From NCBI GenBank assembly GCA_001749745.1, contig JWTM01000263.1, positions 62,001 to 126,000 on the forward strand: DNA of 64,000 bases, in the 5' to 3' direction. The notes beneath the pieces are model-generated. The model saw only the letters and a program-made list of their open reading frames with translations, did not search any database and had not been told where the DNA came from. The stretch comes from Candidatus Marispirochaeta associata. Lineage in GTDB: Bacteria > Spirochaetota > Spirochaetia > JC444 > Marispirochaetaceae. The position numbers and the translations under genes are program-made. This document shows, one piece after another, positions 33,407 to 41,523 of this stretch; the stretch's first letter is position 1, and each line of letters begins with the position of its first letter.

Positions 33407-33432
33407 TGGTGGGGGACAGTCTTCCCCCACCA
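33407..33432 (+). terminator. Hairpin after the 87-residue gene
   Basis: TGGTGGGGGA pairs with TCCCCCACCA over 10 bp around a 6-base loop, starting 9 bases after the stop. A short T-rich stretch follows (CTTTAGTTTAT), so it is a probable terminator. Confidence 0.65.
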
Positions 33433-33538
33433 CTTTAGTTTATAAGGGGTTGAAAGCAATATGAGATGAGTATTATGGAATAAATAAGATGCTCGATAGA
33501 TTGAGTCATAAAGCGCGGGGACGAGGAGCCTGATTGAG

Positions 33539-33979
33539 ATGGTAATATACGATAAAGAAAGAATTATTTTAAATGAAGATCAATACCTAACTCGGCATGG
33601 ATTAGCCGATCTTCTCGGTATTAGACATACTGCAATAGGAAACTTCATTGCTCTGAGTGAGGAATTGAAGACTGTTGGGACTGAGATTGGTAAGACAGTA
33701 ATCTACACAATTGCTGAGGCCGCCTATATTGTCCCGCCAAGAAAGCGAGGTGAGTTGCTATCAACGAATCTTGAAATTGCATGTCGATGCGAATTTCAAC
33801 AACCGTTGAAAGGTCTTACTGAAGAGAAGATACTCGAAGTTGGTTTGCATCGTCTTATAGGGATTGAAACTGAAGATGCGTTCCTGAAAACATTAGGAAC
33901 ACGACCGATAATCCATAATTTTGTTCAGAAGGCAACTCATGCAGAGCTATTACTACTACTTGGAAAGTTCCCTACATAA
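33539..33979 (+). CDS. Uncharacterised 146-residue protein with HTH-like segment
   Basis: The segment LTRHGLADLLGIRHTAIGNFIALSEELKTVGTEIGK (about residues 17-52) looks like a MerR/AlpA-type helix-turn-helix reading head, followed by YTIAEAAYI. The rest is unknown. It lies between the strong-promoter gene and the AlpA-like gene, in the region that usually holds regulators of excision and replication. A DNA-binding regulator is the best guess. Confidence 0.5.
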   Translation: MVIYDKERIILNEDQYLTRHGLADLLGIRHTAIGNFIALSEELKTVGTEIGKTVIYTIAEAAYIVPPRKRGELLSTNLEIACRCEFQQPLKGLTEEKILEVGLHRLIGIETEDAFLKTLGTRPIIHNFVQKATHAELLLLLGKFPT

Positions 33980-34071
33980 ATAATCATGTTCATTAAGACT
34001 GAGTGAGGGCTATGAGGCATTTATGAATCAGTCTTGCTTAAATATGTTAGCTGATTTGAAGACGGATAATT

Positions 34072-34269
34072 ATGACTGAGATGAGTATTAATAATCTTAT
34101 TACACTAAAAGAAGTTCGAGCACGATATGGATTTAGTCGTTCCTTCTGGTACAAGAAGACAACAGAAAAGAGAATAAGGTATTATAAAATGGGAAACACA
34201 TTACTTTTTAATCCAACCGATATTGAGAAATTTCTTAATGACAGAATCTATTGTGTTGATCCTGTATAG
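34072..34269 (+). CDS. AlpA/excisionase-like small HTH protein
   Basis: The 65-residue protein has the plan of AlpA/MerR-type excisionases: LITLKEVRARYGFSRSFWYKKTTEKRI, then a wing YKMGNTLLFNPTDIEKFL. AlpA proteins activate integrase genes or act as directionality factors that allow excision. It faces the integrase gene convergently, with 177 bases between. The identification rests on fold pattern and position. Confidence 0.72.
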   Translation: MTEMSINNLITLKEVRARYGFSRSFWYKKTTEKRIRYYKMGNTLLFNPTDIEKFLNDRIYCVDPV

Positions 34270-34446
34270 GTTATAAATTAACGTTTGCTACCCATATCAA
34301 AAAAGAATTAGAGCGATACTAAATAGAAAGGTAAATTGACAACTACTGTGGATTTCTGCTATAAAACCTACCTAATATGTTATTATTAAAATAATTTTGA
34401 CGCTGGATTCATATAACAATGATATATGAAGCATTACTCAAATAGA

Positions 34447-35715
34447 TTATATGATGGAATCGCTGACTTCTCGAGCAAGCTCCAAATGCTCCTTGGAAAT
34501 ATGTGTATAGCCCTCTGTTGTTCTTTTTTGAGTATGCCCTACGAGTTGCTGAAGAAGCGAGAAGGGTATCTTATCAGCAGACAGAGTAGTAAAAGTATGT
34601 CGGAAACTATGAAATGTATGGTTACCGTTAATACCTGCATTACTCATTGCGTGTTTTAGTCCATCAGTAATCTGATGAATGCCACAAGGTCGATCTCGAC
34701 TGTTAGGAGTGAAGAATACGAACGATTCAGAATCATCACTAAAGGGTGAAGAAGCAAGTAAGTTTATGAAGGCTTTCTTAGTAGTTTCAGAAAAAGATAC
34801 ACACCTTATTGACTTTTGGGTTTTAGGCATTTTTAAACCATCTTTAGCTACATAGTTAAAAACAACATCAATGGTGCGAGATTCGAGGTGCAGGTTCTTA
34901 ACTTTTAAACCACGGATTTCTCCTAATCTCATACCAGATGTCACAGAGAGCAATGCAGCGGTATAGTCAAGTTTGAATCCATTTTTCCAATTAACTGCAA
35001 AAAGACGCTTTAGTTCATCTTTTTCAAAAAAGCTGGCTCTTCTTTGTTCTTGTTTTACAGGAATAATATCTTTTGCAGGATTTCTTGGTATCATTTCTAT
35101 TTCCACTGCCCAATTTAAGGCAGTCCGTAATGCTTGTAGTGTGCGATATTGAGTGGTTGGTGATAGAATTTTGATTTTACGTTCATTCTCGGAATTTTCA
35201 TAGAATTCTGGAAGATAACCATGCTTATATAGATAGTTACGCCAGCCAATAATGTGTTCCTTTCTTAGATCACTAAGCTTCTGCACGCCTATACGCTGAA
35301 AATATGGTATAACATGATCTTTCAGTCTTTGATAGCTATTAGAAATGTGACTATGGCTATAGATACGCCCTTCCACTTTCTTCGATTCGAGGTAGCCAGA
35401 TTTCTTTGGATTCCAGAAGTCTAAAAGATAATCTGTTAAAGATTCATTGTTGCAATTAACAACCCCATCTGTAATCATTCGTTGCGCCACTTTGTGAGCA
35501 GCTTTTTCATTGGTCTGTTTTGTTGATTTTTGGAGCCGATGTTTACGTCTATTATTCTTACCTTTTTCGTCTGATAAAAAAGCAACATGAAAGATTGGTT
35601 TCCCCTTCCTTTGCTTCTTAGGTATGAGCCTATATATATAGGTATGCCCATTATAATCGTAGTAAGTCATACTCTCTAAATACTCTCCAACAGGTGGCAT
35701 TGCATCTTTAAACAT
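34447..35715 (-). CDS. int: Tyrosine site-specific recombinase (integrase) of the element
   Basis: The 422-residue protein has a SAM-like core-binding domain (about 85-205) and a catalytic domain with Arg263 (SGMRLGEIRGL), His369 and Arg372 (HSFRHTFTT), His394 (LVGH) and the nucleophile Tyr403 (TTEGYTH). All key residues are present, so it should be active. Its gene begins about 100 bases from the right att repeat and reads into the element, the normal place for an integrase using a tRNA 3' end. Tandem TGGGCGACCAT repeats lie directly upstream and may be arm sites that also affect its transcription. Confidence 0.95.
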   Translation of the reverse strand: MFKDAMPPVGEYLESMTYYDYNGHTYIYRLIPKKQRKGKPIFHVAFLSDEKGKNNRRKHRLQKSTKQTNEKAAHKVAQRMITDGVVNCNNESLTDYLLDFWNPKKSGYLESKKVEGRIYSHSHISNSYQRLKDHVIPYFQRIGVQKLSDLRKEHIIGWRNYLYKHGYLPEFYENSENERKIKILSPTTQYRTLQALRTALNWAVEIEMIPRNPAKDIIPVKQEQRRASFFEKDELKRLFAVNWKNGFKLDYTAALLSVTSGMRLGEIRGLKVKNLHLESRTIDVVFNYVAKDGLKMPKTQKSIRCVSFSETTKKAFINLLASSPFSDDSESFVFFTPNSRDRPCGIHQITDGLKHAMSNAGINGNHTFHSFRHTFTTLSADKIPFSLLQQLVGHTQKRTTEGYTHISKEHLELAREVSDSII

Positions 35716-35725
35716 TGTTTAAAGA

Positions 35726-35747
35726 TGGGCGACCATTGGGCGACCAT
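35726..35747 (+). repeat. Right tandem repeat, candidate integrase arm-binding sites
   Basis: TGGGCGACCAT occurs twice without a gap, 10 bases upstream of the integrase start and 66 bases from the right att repeat. The left end carries closely related copies at 13235-13258. Position and repetition suggest integrase arm sites and possible autoregulation. Confidence 0.6.
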
Positions 35748-35813
35748 AAGAAAGTATAGCAAAAAAATGAGATTTTTTCGGCGACGTAACTTGTTAGGAT
35801 AAAAGAAAATAAA

Positions 35814-35863
35814 TCTGGGCCCAGTAGGACTTGAACCTACGACCCACGGATTATGAGTCCGTT
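35814..35863 (-). repeat. Right attachment-site repeat (within the intact tRNA gene)
   Basis: Identical over 50 bases to 13063-13112. It covers tRNA nucleotides 27-74 plus two downstream bases. The element supplied this copy of the 3' end, so the tRNA gene stays functional after integration. Confidence 0.93.
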
Positions 35864-35889
35864 GCTCTAACCAACTGAGCTATAGGCCC
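35816..35889 (-). tRNA. tRNA with CAT anticodon (Met elongator or Ile2)
   Basis: The 74-base gene folds into a full cloverleaf: acceptor GGGCCTA/TGGGCCC with one wobble pair, D stem GCTC/GAGC, anticodon stem ACGGA/TCCGT around CTCATAA (anticodon CAT), and T stem GTAGG/CCTAC around TTCAAGT. The discriminator is A and no CCA is encoded. CAT can mean elongator Met or lysidine-modified Ile2. The T arm and acceptor resemble Ile2 genes of Firmicutes, but I cannot settle this by eye. The gene is the integration target of the element. Confidence 0.92.
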
Positions 35890-35900
35890 GATAAGGCCAT

Positions 35901-35930
35901 ATAAAACCATATAGCAGGGTGTTTTGTCAA
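35901..35930 (-). promoter_or_regulatory. Candidate promoter of the tRNA(CAT) gene
   Basis: On the minus strand a TTGACA box (35925-35930) is followed after 18 bases by TTTTAT (35901-35906), about 12 bases before the mature tRNA 5' end. The -35 is perfect and the -10 moderate. Confidence 0.55.
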
Positions 35931-35934
35931 TCGG

Positions 35935-38373
35935 CTACATTCTCGGGCCGTCGCCGAAATCGGCCTGATACCCCTCCCGGTTGTACTGGGCCATGACGAT
36001 GTTATCCAGGTAGACCGGATTCTCCGGGTCGAGAAGCGAAGCCTGTTTAAAGTATTCGATGGCCTCCTCGATCTTGCCGGAGCCGAAATAGCAGAGTCCT
36101 AGGGAGTTGACCACCTCCGGAGCGCCGGGCTCCTTATCGATCGCACCGCGGAACCAGTGCGCCGCCTCCTGCAGGTTACCGGTATGGTAGTAGCAGAGTC
36201 CGATGATGTCGTAGTACTGCCAGGCGTCTTCGTCGGTTTCGATGATTCGCTGATAGATGTCGATGGTGTCCTCGAAATAGCCGAGATCGTAATAGAGATC
36301 GGCCAGGTTGACATCGAAGGTCGTGTCCCCCGGGGAGAGTGAGGCCGCCCGTTGAAGATAATGCTCGGCTTCGGAGAGGAAGGACTCCCGTGCCTCCCGT
36401 TCGACAGCCTGTTTGGCCCGATCGCCGTAGAGCAACCCTAAGGAATTGAGGCTGAACACATCCTCGGGATTGATCTTCAGGGCGTTCTTCAAGTAAGACT
36501 CGCCCTCATCGAGTTTGCCGATTAGCCGCAGGGCGTCGCCGTAGTTCCCCTGATAGGTGAACTCCTCCGGTGCCAGCCTGCGCGCCTGGTCATATGCATG
36601 CACGGCCCGCTCAAAGAACATCGCTTGGGATGCCGGATCGTCCTCGATGCTGTTGCCTTGTTCTACGCTGATGATTCCCGCCTGATTCCAGATCCATGGG
36701 GAGTTTGGGTAGAGAGAGAGAAGGCTATCGATCCGGGTGCCGGCTTTATCGAATGCGCCGTCCCGGGAGTAGCAGCGGGCAAGCTCAATGCCGAGTTCCG
36801 ATGACTCGGGCAGTATCTCCGCACCCCGCTCCAGAGCGGCTACGGCTTTGGCTAGTAGCCCCTGATTATGATAGAGCTCGGAAATAGTAAGATAGATCTC
36901 CTCATCCGGCAGGCCTAATTCGGCTCCTTCCATTAACGCAGCGAGTTCACGCTTATCGTCCTGCATCTGCCGCAGTACGCTGGTCATCGTTACCAGGTAG
37001 CGGGCTTTCTGTTCCGGGAGCTTCGCTTTGTGGTAAGCCTCTTGGAACAATTCCACTGCCGCCTCGAGCTGAGCCTGCTGATTCTCCCCGGACCGTATCG
37101 CCCGGATAAAGGCGAAGAGGCCTCGGGCATGGAGCACCGCCGGATCTTCCCGGTCTATCTGCTCCGCCCGATTCACCAGGGTTTCGCCTTGAGGTTCCAA
37201 ACCGCTCTCGAAGAGATTTCTGCCTAGGGCGGCCAGATAAGGGGCATTGTCGGCGCTGAGTAAACGCAGCTCCTCGATCAGTCGATCAACCTCATCCTCT
37301 ATGGGGGGCTCCGGCTCTCTCTCCTCCGGAGGATCGAGTAGGGCGAAGAGCGTTCCGTATAGATAGAGGAGTTCTTCCACATACTCTTTTTGCCGGGGAT
37401 CGATACGCCGACAGTGACGAAATGCATCGATAGCGCTGTATAAGTGCTCTACGGCCAACTCTTCCCGGCCGGCCTGAATCTCCATTTCGGCCGCCTTCGA
37501 GATTAGGATTCCAGAAAGCTGGTAGCCCCCGGGGAACCAGGGACGAATCTTCGCCGCCTCGTCTGCATGGCCGATGGCTGCATCGAGTTCCTGTTTCTCG
37601 ACTACATCGTCGAGTCCCAGGGCGGCAATGCGGATTCGGAGTTCGTAATCCCCGCTCCAACGTTTCATTGCCTCCCTTAAGACGGTCAGTTCCTCTTCTC
37701 TGCGGCCAAGGGCGCTCAGCACATCGGCCCGAGCGAGTGCGGCCGCCAATTTCTGCTCATCGTTTTCCGCATAGGAATCGAGCAGATCGAGGGCCGGTTC
37801 TGTTTCGGCGGGTACGGCGGCGACGAGACTCTGATCGAAGAGAAAGATCAGGAGATAGATACTCTCTTCCAGGACCCGGTAGCTGTTGAAATCCTCTCCG
37901 CCGGAAATCTCCGGGAAGGGTTCGGCTACCCGGCCGGAAAAGGCCTGCAGGCGTAGCAGGTCGGAAAAAAGCAGCTCCTCCTCCGGGAAGAGGGTGTGGG
38001 CCTCGCGAATGAGTTCTACCGCCCGGTTATGATTCCCCAGCGCAGCCTGAGCATAGGCGCAGTAGGCGTAGGAGTCGCTCGAACGTAGCTCTGGCTTAAG
38101 GAGAGCGGATTCGAGCTCTCCTAGCGTGGTGAAGCGCATCGTATAGAATAAAAACTCGGTTGCTTGCAGGGCGCGGTCGGAATCTAATGCCCCGGTTTCA
38201 AGGAGTTTCCGATATTCGTGTTCGGCATCGGGAAAGGGGTACTCCCGTTCGATTCCCTCCGCCCGGTAGAATCGTCCCCAGTTGATCAGCGCGGCGGAAC
38301 GGTCAGTCATCACTACTGGAGTATAGCACCGCCTCAACCAGGGGAGCAAGGAGCTCACCCGGCTAAGGCGCAT
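35935..38373 (-). CDS. Tetratricopeptide-repeat protein, 812 residues
   Basis: The protein is almost entirely helical TPR repeats, clearest in the C-terminal half (for example WNQAGIISVEQGN, YQGNYGDALRLIGKLDEGE, VNSLGLCYFGSGKIEEAIEYF). There is no signal peptide or catalytic domain. TPR proteins scaffold protein complexes; the partner is unknown. The ATG at 38373 is 3 bases after the RND pump stop, so it lies in the same operon; a second start at 38310 (MTDRSAALINWGRF) would drop a short basic leader and may be the real one. The spirochaete genes around it give no more hints. Confidence 0.8.
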   Translation of the reverse strand: MRLSRVSSLLPWLRRCYTPVVMTDRSAALINWGRFYRAEGIEREYPFPDAEHEYRKLLETGALDSDRALQATEFLFYTMRFTTLGELESALLKPELRSSDSYAYCAYAQAALGNHNRAVELIREAHTLFPEEELLFSDLLRLQAFSGRVAEPFPEISGGEDFNSYRVLEESIYLLIFLFDQSLVAAVPAETEPALDLLDSYAENDEQKLAAALARADVLSALGRREEELTVLREAMKRWSGDYELRIRIAALGLDDVVEKQELDAAIGHADEAAKIRPWFPGGYQLSGILISKAAEMEIQAGREELAVEHLYSAIDAFRHCRRIDPRQKEYVEELLYLYGTLFALLDPPEEREPEPPIEDEVDRLIEELRLLSADNAPYLAALGRNLFESGLEPQGETLVNRAEQIDREDPAVLHARGLFAFIRAIRSGENQQAQLEAAVELFQEAYHKAKLPEQKARYLVTMTSVLRQMQDDKRELAALMEGAELGLPDEEIYLTISELYHNQGLLAKAVAALERGAEILPESSELGIELARCYSRDGAFDKAGTRIDSLLSLYPNSPWIWNQAGIISVEQGNSIEDDPASQAMFFERAVHAYDQARRLAPEEFTYQGNYGDALRLIGKLDEGESYLKNALKINPEDVFSLNSLGLLYGDRAKQAVEREARESFLSEAEHYLQRAASLSPGDTTFDVNLADLYYDLGYFEDTIDIYQRIIETDEDAWQYYDIIGLCYYHTGNLQEAAHWFRGAIDKEPGAPEVVNSLGLCYFGSGKIEEAIEYFKQASLLDPENPVYLDNIVMAQYNREGYQADFGDGPRM

Positions 38374-38376
38374 GCA

Positions 38377-41300
38377 TCATTCCTGTTCCAGTAGCGGTGC
38401 TTCGAACCCTTCCCGGTAGGCTCCGCGGTATACCGCCTCGAGCACCTTTCGCTGCCCTCTATGGAGCACGTTGAACTTCAGCTTCAGTAACACCGGAACG
38501 ACTACCAAGGTCATAAGAGTCGAAAAACTGAGCCCGAAAATCATCGCCCAGGCGAAGGCCTTCCAGAATTCCGACTGTTCACTGCCGATCTGCGGCGTAA
38601 GGGTATGGATATTGAAGCTGATTCCCAGGGCCATGGGAATCATTCCTAACACCGTAGTTATTGCAGTCAGGAGCACCGGGCGCAATCGGGTTCGTCCGGA
38701 TTCGATAATCGCCTCGTTCCACGGCATCCCCTCTCTCATGAGCCGGTTGGTATAGTCCACCAGTACGATGCAGTTGTTTACCGCCACTCCGGCCAGGGCG
38801 ATACAGCCGATGCCGGACATCATGACGACGAAGCTCATGCCGGTCAGGGCGTAGCCCCAGAAGACGCCTCCCATGGATAAGAAGACCGAGAGGATAATGA
38901 TCGCCGGATCCGCAATTGAATTGAATTGAGCTATCAGGACGATCAGGATCAGAAAGAGGGCGATCATGAAGGCCTGGGCCAGGAAGGTCGAAGACTCCTG
39001 CTGAATCTCGAGGCCTTCTCCAGTACCGAGTTGGTAGCCGGCGGGGAGGGATAAGCCCTTGAGCCGGGCGTCGATCTCGGCGCTTATCTCGGCCTTGTTT
39101 TGAATGTCCGGCTTGAAATCTGCCCATACCTCGACGCTCCGTTCCCGATTGGTACGTTTAATCACGCCGGCGTCGGAACGGAAGCTGATTGACGCCACCG
39201 ATGAGAGGGGTACCAGCTTGCCGTTTCCGGCGGGGATCTTCAGCCCCTGTAGGCGGTTGATCGAATCCCTGAACTCCTTGGCATAGCGGAGATTGATATC
39301 GTACTCCTCCGCACCGTCCCGGTAGGTTCCTACGGTACTGCCCTGGAAGGCGTTGCGGACGGTCATGGCTATCTCAGCGGTGGAAAGGCCGTGAAAGGCG
39401 GCCTTCTTCCGATCTACCTCTACCGCAATCTCCGGCCGCGAACTCTCATAATCGGAACTGATTCCCTTAAGCTCGTCGTACTCCTCCAGGATCGCCTCGG
39501 CCTGTTCAGCGATTGAGCCGATTACCGGATACTCGTCGCCGGTGACCTTGTACGATATCGGATGTCCGTCGGGAGGGCCGTTCTCGATCTCCTCGAAGCT
39601 GATCTTGGCTCCGGTAAAGCCCGCTAAGGCCTTCTTCAGATTCTCGGTGGATTCGTAGCCGCTGATCTCCCGCTCGAGAAAGGGGACAAACTCAACCCGG
39701 ATGCTCGCCTTATGGTAATCGCCGCCGCCGGCAGACCCTACAACCGTCTGGAAGTGGTCCATCGAGGTCTCGACGCCCGGAATGCGCTCCTCTATGCTGC
39801 GTACCATCCGATCCGTCGCCTCCAGGGGGGTGCCCTGCCGGGCTTCCAGCTTGATGATTGCCGTAGGCGGATCGCTCTCGGGAAAAAAGACCGGCTCTTT
39901 TCCGATCAGTGCGTAGAGCGCTATTCCCACGACCACCACGGTCACAGAGCCGGCGGCGATCTTAAGGGGGTGCTTCAGGGCGCTCCGTAGCAGCCCGGTA
40001 TATAAGTCCTGAACTCGGCTGAAGAGTCCGGACCCGTCCTGCATCCTGCGCATATCCTTCTCGGAGATCGACATAAAGCGGGAACAGAAAACCGGATTGA
40101 TGCTTAAGGCTACGAAGAGCGAACTTACCAGAACCGTTATAATCGTAATCGGGAGATAGGACATGAACTGCCCCATAATCCCGGGCATAAATATTATCGG
40201 AAAAAAGGCCAGACAGGTCGTGATGGTCGAGGCGATGATGGGCCCGGCGACCTCATTGGCGCCGTCCGCCGCGGCCTGCATGCGATCCTTCCCCATGCTA
40301 GCATGTCGGAAGATATTCTCCACAATGACTATGCCGTTATCCACCAGCATCCCTAAGGCCATGATCAGACTGAAGAGGACCACCATGTTGAGGGTAATCC
40401 CCATCATTTGCAGGACAAAGAAGGAGATCAGCATGGAGAAGGGAATAGCCAGGGAGACGAAGAGGGAGTTCCTGAAGCCCAGGAAGAAGAGGGTGACCAA
40501 CAGGACCAGTATGAAGCCGGAGAACATATTATTTTCCAGGTCGACGATCGTCTCCTCGATAAAGCGGGATTCGTCGTAGGAGTAGACAAGCTCCGTCCCC
40601 GTGGGGAATGCGGCTTTTCGTTCCTCCACGGTCTGCTTGATAGCCTGAGAGAGGTCGATCATATTCGCACCGGTCCGTTTCTTGATCTCAATGGTAATGG
40701 CGGGCCGGCCGTTGAGACGGGCGAGGCTCTCGGCCTCGGCGGTGGTAAAGGCGACCTTCCCCAAGTCCCCCAGTTTGACCTTCCCCGGTCCGTCGGCTAC
40801 AACGATCTGGGCAAATCCTGATGGATCCTTGAGCTCTCCGGTAACTGAAAGGGTGAAGGTCTTGGCCTCGCTTTTTAGTTCTCCCCCGGGGATTGAAGCG
40901 TTCTCGTTTCTGATCGCCTGGGCGACCTCACCGAGGCTCAGGCCGTGGGTATGGAGCTTGGCCGGATCGATCTCGATGGCCACTTCCCGTTCGCTGTTGC
41001 CCGAGATTTCCACGTCCAGAACTCCCGGCAGCCGCTTCAGACTCTCCTTGAGCCTTTCGGCCTCCTCATCGATCCGCAGAACCCCGTCGGGATGGGATAG
41101 GACGAGAATGAAAATCGGCCAATCGGTAGAACTGAACTCGGCGACCCGCGGCTCCTCGGCCTCGTCGGGAAGATCGGCCTTGGCCGCATCGATACGGTCC
41201 TTGACCCGGCGCAGGGCCGTCTCTACCTCGGTATCGGCGTCGAATTCGACGAAGATCGAGGAGACGCTCTGGCGGGAGGACGAACTGATCTTGTTGATTC

Positions 41301-41520
41301 CTTCGATGCCGTCCAGCTCCTCTTCCAGGGGCTGGGTAATGAGGGATTCGATCTCCTTGGGCGCTACCCCGGCATAGACGGTATTGACGAAGATCCAGGG
41401 CTGCTTAATCTCGGGATTACTCTCCCGCGGGAGATTGATATAGGCGATAATGCCGACGATGATGATCAAGAGCGAGGCGGTAAAGACCGCTGTGCGTTTG
41501 CGTATCAAGAAATCGACCAC
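38377..41520 (-). CDS. RND-family efflux transporter (HAE1-like inner-membrane pump)
   Basis: The 1047-residue length and two-fold layout (membrane helix, large periplasmic loop and helix bundle, twice) are those of RND multidrug pumps. Membrane helix 4 carries MALGMLVDNGIVIVENI, with Asp-Asn at the proton-relay position where AcrB has Asp-Asp. The N terminus MVDFLIRKRTAVFTASLLIIIVG is typical. It pumps drugs, lipids or other amphiphiles with the adaptor encoded just upstream (3-base gap). The outer-membrane TolC partner is not in this window. Confidence 0.94.
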   Translation of the reverse strand: MVDFLIRKRTAVFTASLLIIIVGIIAYINLPRESNPEIKQPWIFVNTVYAGVAPKEIESLITQPLEEELDGIEGINKISSSSRQSVSSIFVEFDADTEVETALRRVKDRIDAAKADLPDEAEEPRVAEFSSTDWPIFILVLSHPDGVLRIDEEAERLKESLKRLPGVLDVEISGNSEREVAIEIDPAKLHTHGLSLGEVAQAIRNENASIPGGELKSEAKTFTLSVTGELKDPSGFAQIVVADGPGKVKLGDLGKVAFTTAEAESLARLNGRPAITIEIKKRTGANMIDLSQAIKQTVEERKAAFPTGTELVYSYDESRFIEETIVDLENNMFSGFILVLLVTLFFLGFRNSLFVSLAIPFSMLISFFVLQMMGITLNMVVLFSLIMALGMLVDNGIVIVENIFRHASMGKDRMQAAADGANEVAGPIIASTITTCLAFFPIIFMPGIMGQFMSYLPITIITVLVSSLFVALSINPVFCSRFMSISEKDMRRMQDGSGLFSRVQDLYTGLLRSALKHPLKIAAGSVTVVVVGIALYALIGKEPVFFPESDPPTAIIKLEARQGTPLEATDRMVRSIEERIPGVETSMDHFQTVVGSAGGGDYHKASIRVEFVPFLEREISGYESTENLKKALAGFTGAKISFEEIENGPPDGHPISYKVTGDEYPVIGSIAEQAEAILEEYDELKGISSDYESSRPEIAVEVDRKKAAFHGLSTAEIAMTVRNAFQGSTVGTYRDGAEEYDINLRYAKEFRDSINRLQGLKIPAGNGKLVPLSSVASISFRSDAGVIKRTNRERSVEVWADFKPDIQNKAEISAEIDARLKGLSLPAGYQLGTGEGLEIQQESSTFLAQAFMIALFLILIVLIAQFNSIADPAIIILSVFLSMGGVFWGYALTGMSFVVMMSGIGCIALAGVAVNNCIVLVDYTNRLMREGMPWNEAIIESGRTRLRPVLLTAITTVLGMIPMALGISFNIHTLTPQIGSEQSEFWKAFAWAMIFGLSFSTLMTLVVVPVLLKLKFNVLHRGQRKVLEAVYRGAYREGFEAPLLEQE

Positions 41521-41523
41521 GGA

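Larger units (their letters stand above)
13063..35863. mobile_element. tRNA-integrated genomic element (~22.75 kb, satellite/integrative-element-like)
   Basis: The element is bounded by 50-bp direct repeats of the tRNA(CAT) 3' part. It carries a tyrosine integrase at the right edge, an AlpA-like protein, a primase-helicase, a serine recombinase, a type I restriction-modification system and many unknown genes. Its base composition is clearly more AT-rich than the flanks. No capsid, terminase, portal, relaxase or type IV secretion genes are visible, so it is not a complete phage or self-conjugative element. The set of integrase, AlpA and primase resembles phage satellites; this is a family-level analogy. 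The period between repeats is 22,751 bp. Confidence 0.9.

Noticed and set aside
34426..34659. A 77-residue plus-strand frame antisense to the integrase end
   Set aside because: It lies almost wholly over the integrase coding strand, has no SD or known motif, and is best seen as a frame shadow.
13113..35813. CRISPR array or cas genes in the defence-rich element
   Set aside because: No regularly spaced repeats and no Cas-like proteins were seen; the repeats found are short tandem words or hairpins.
13063..35863. Complete prophage
   Set aside because: No terminase, portal, capsid, tail or lysis gene could be recognised, and 22.75 kb is small for a tailed phage.
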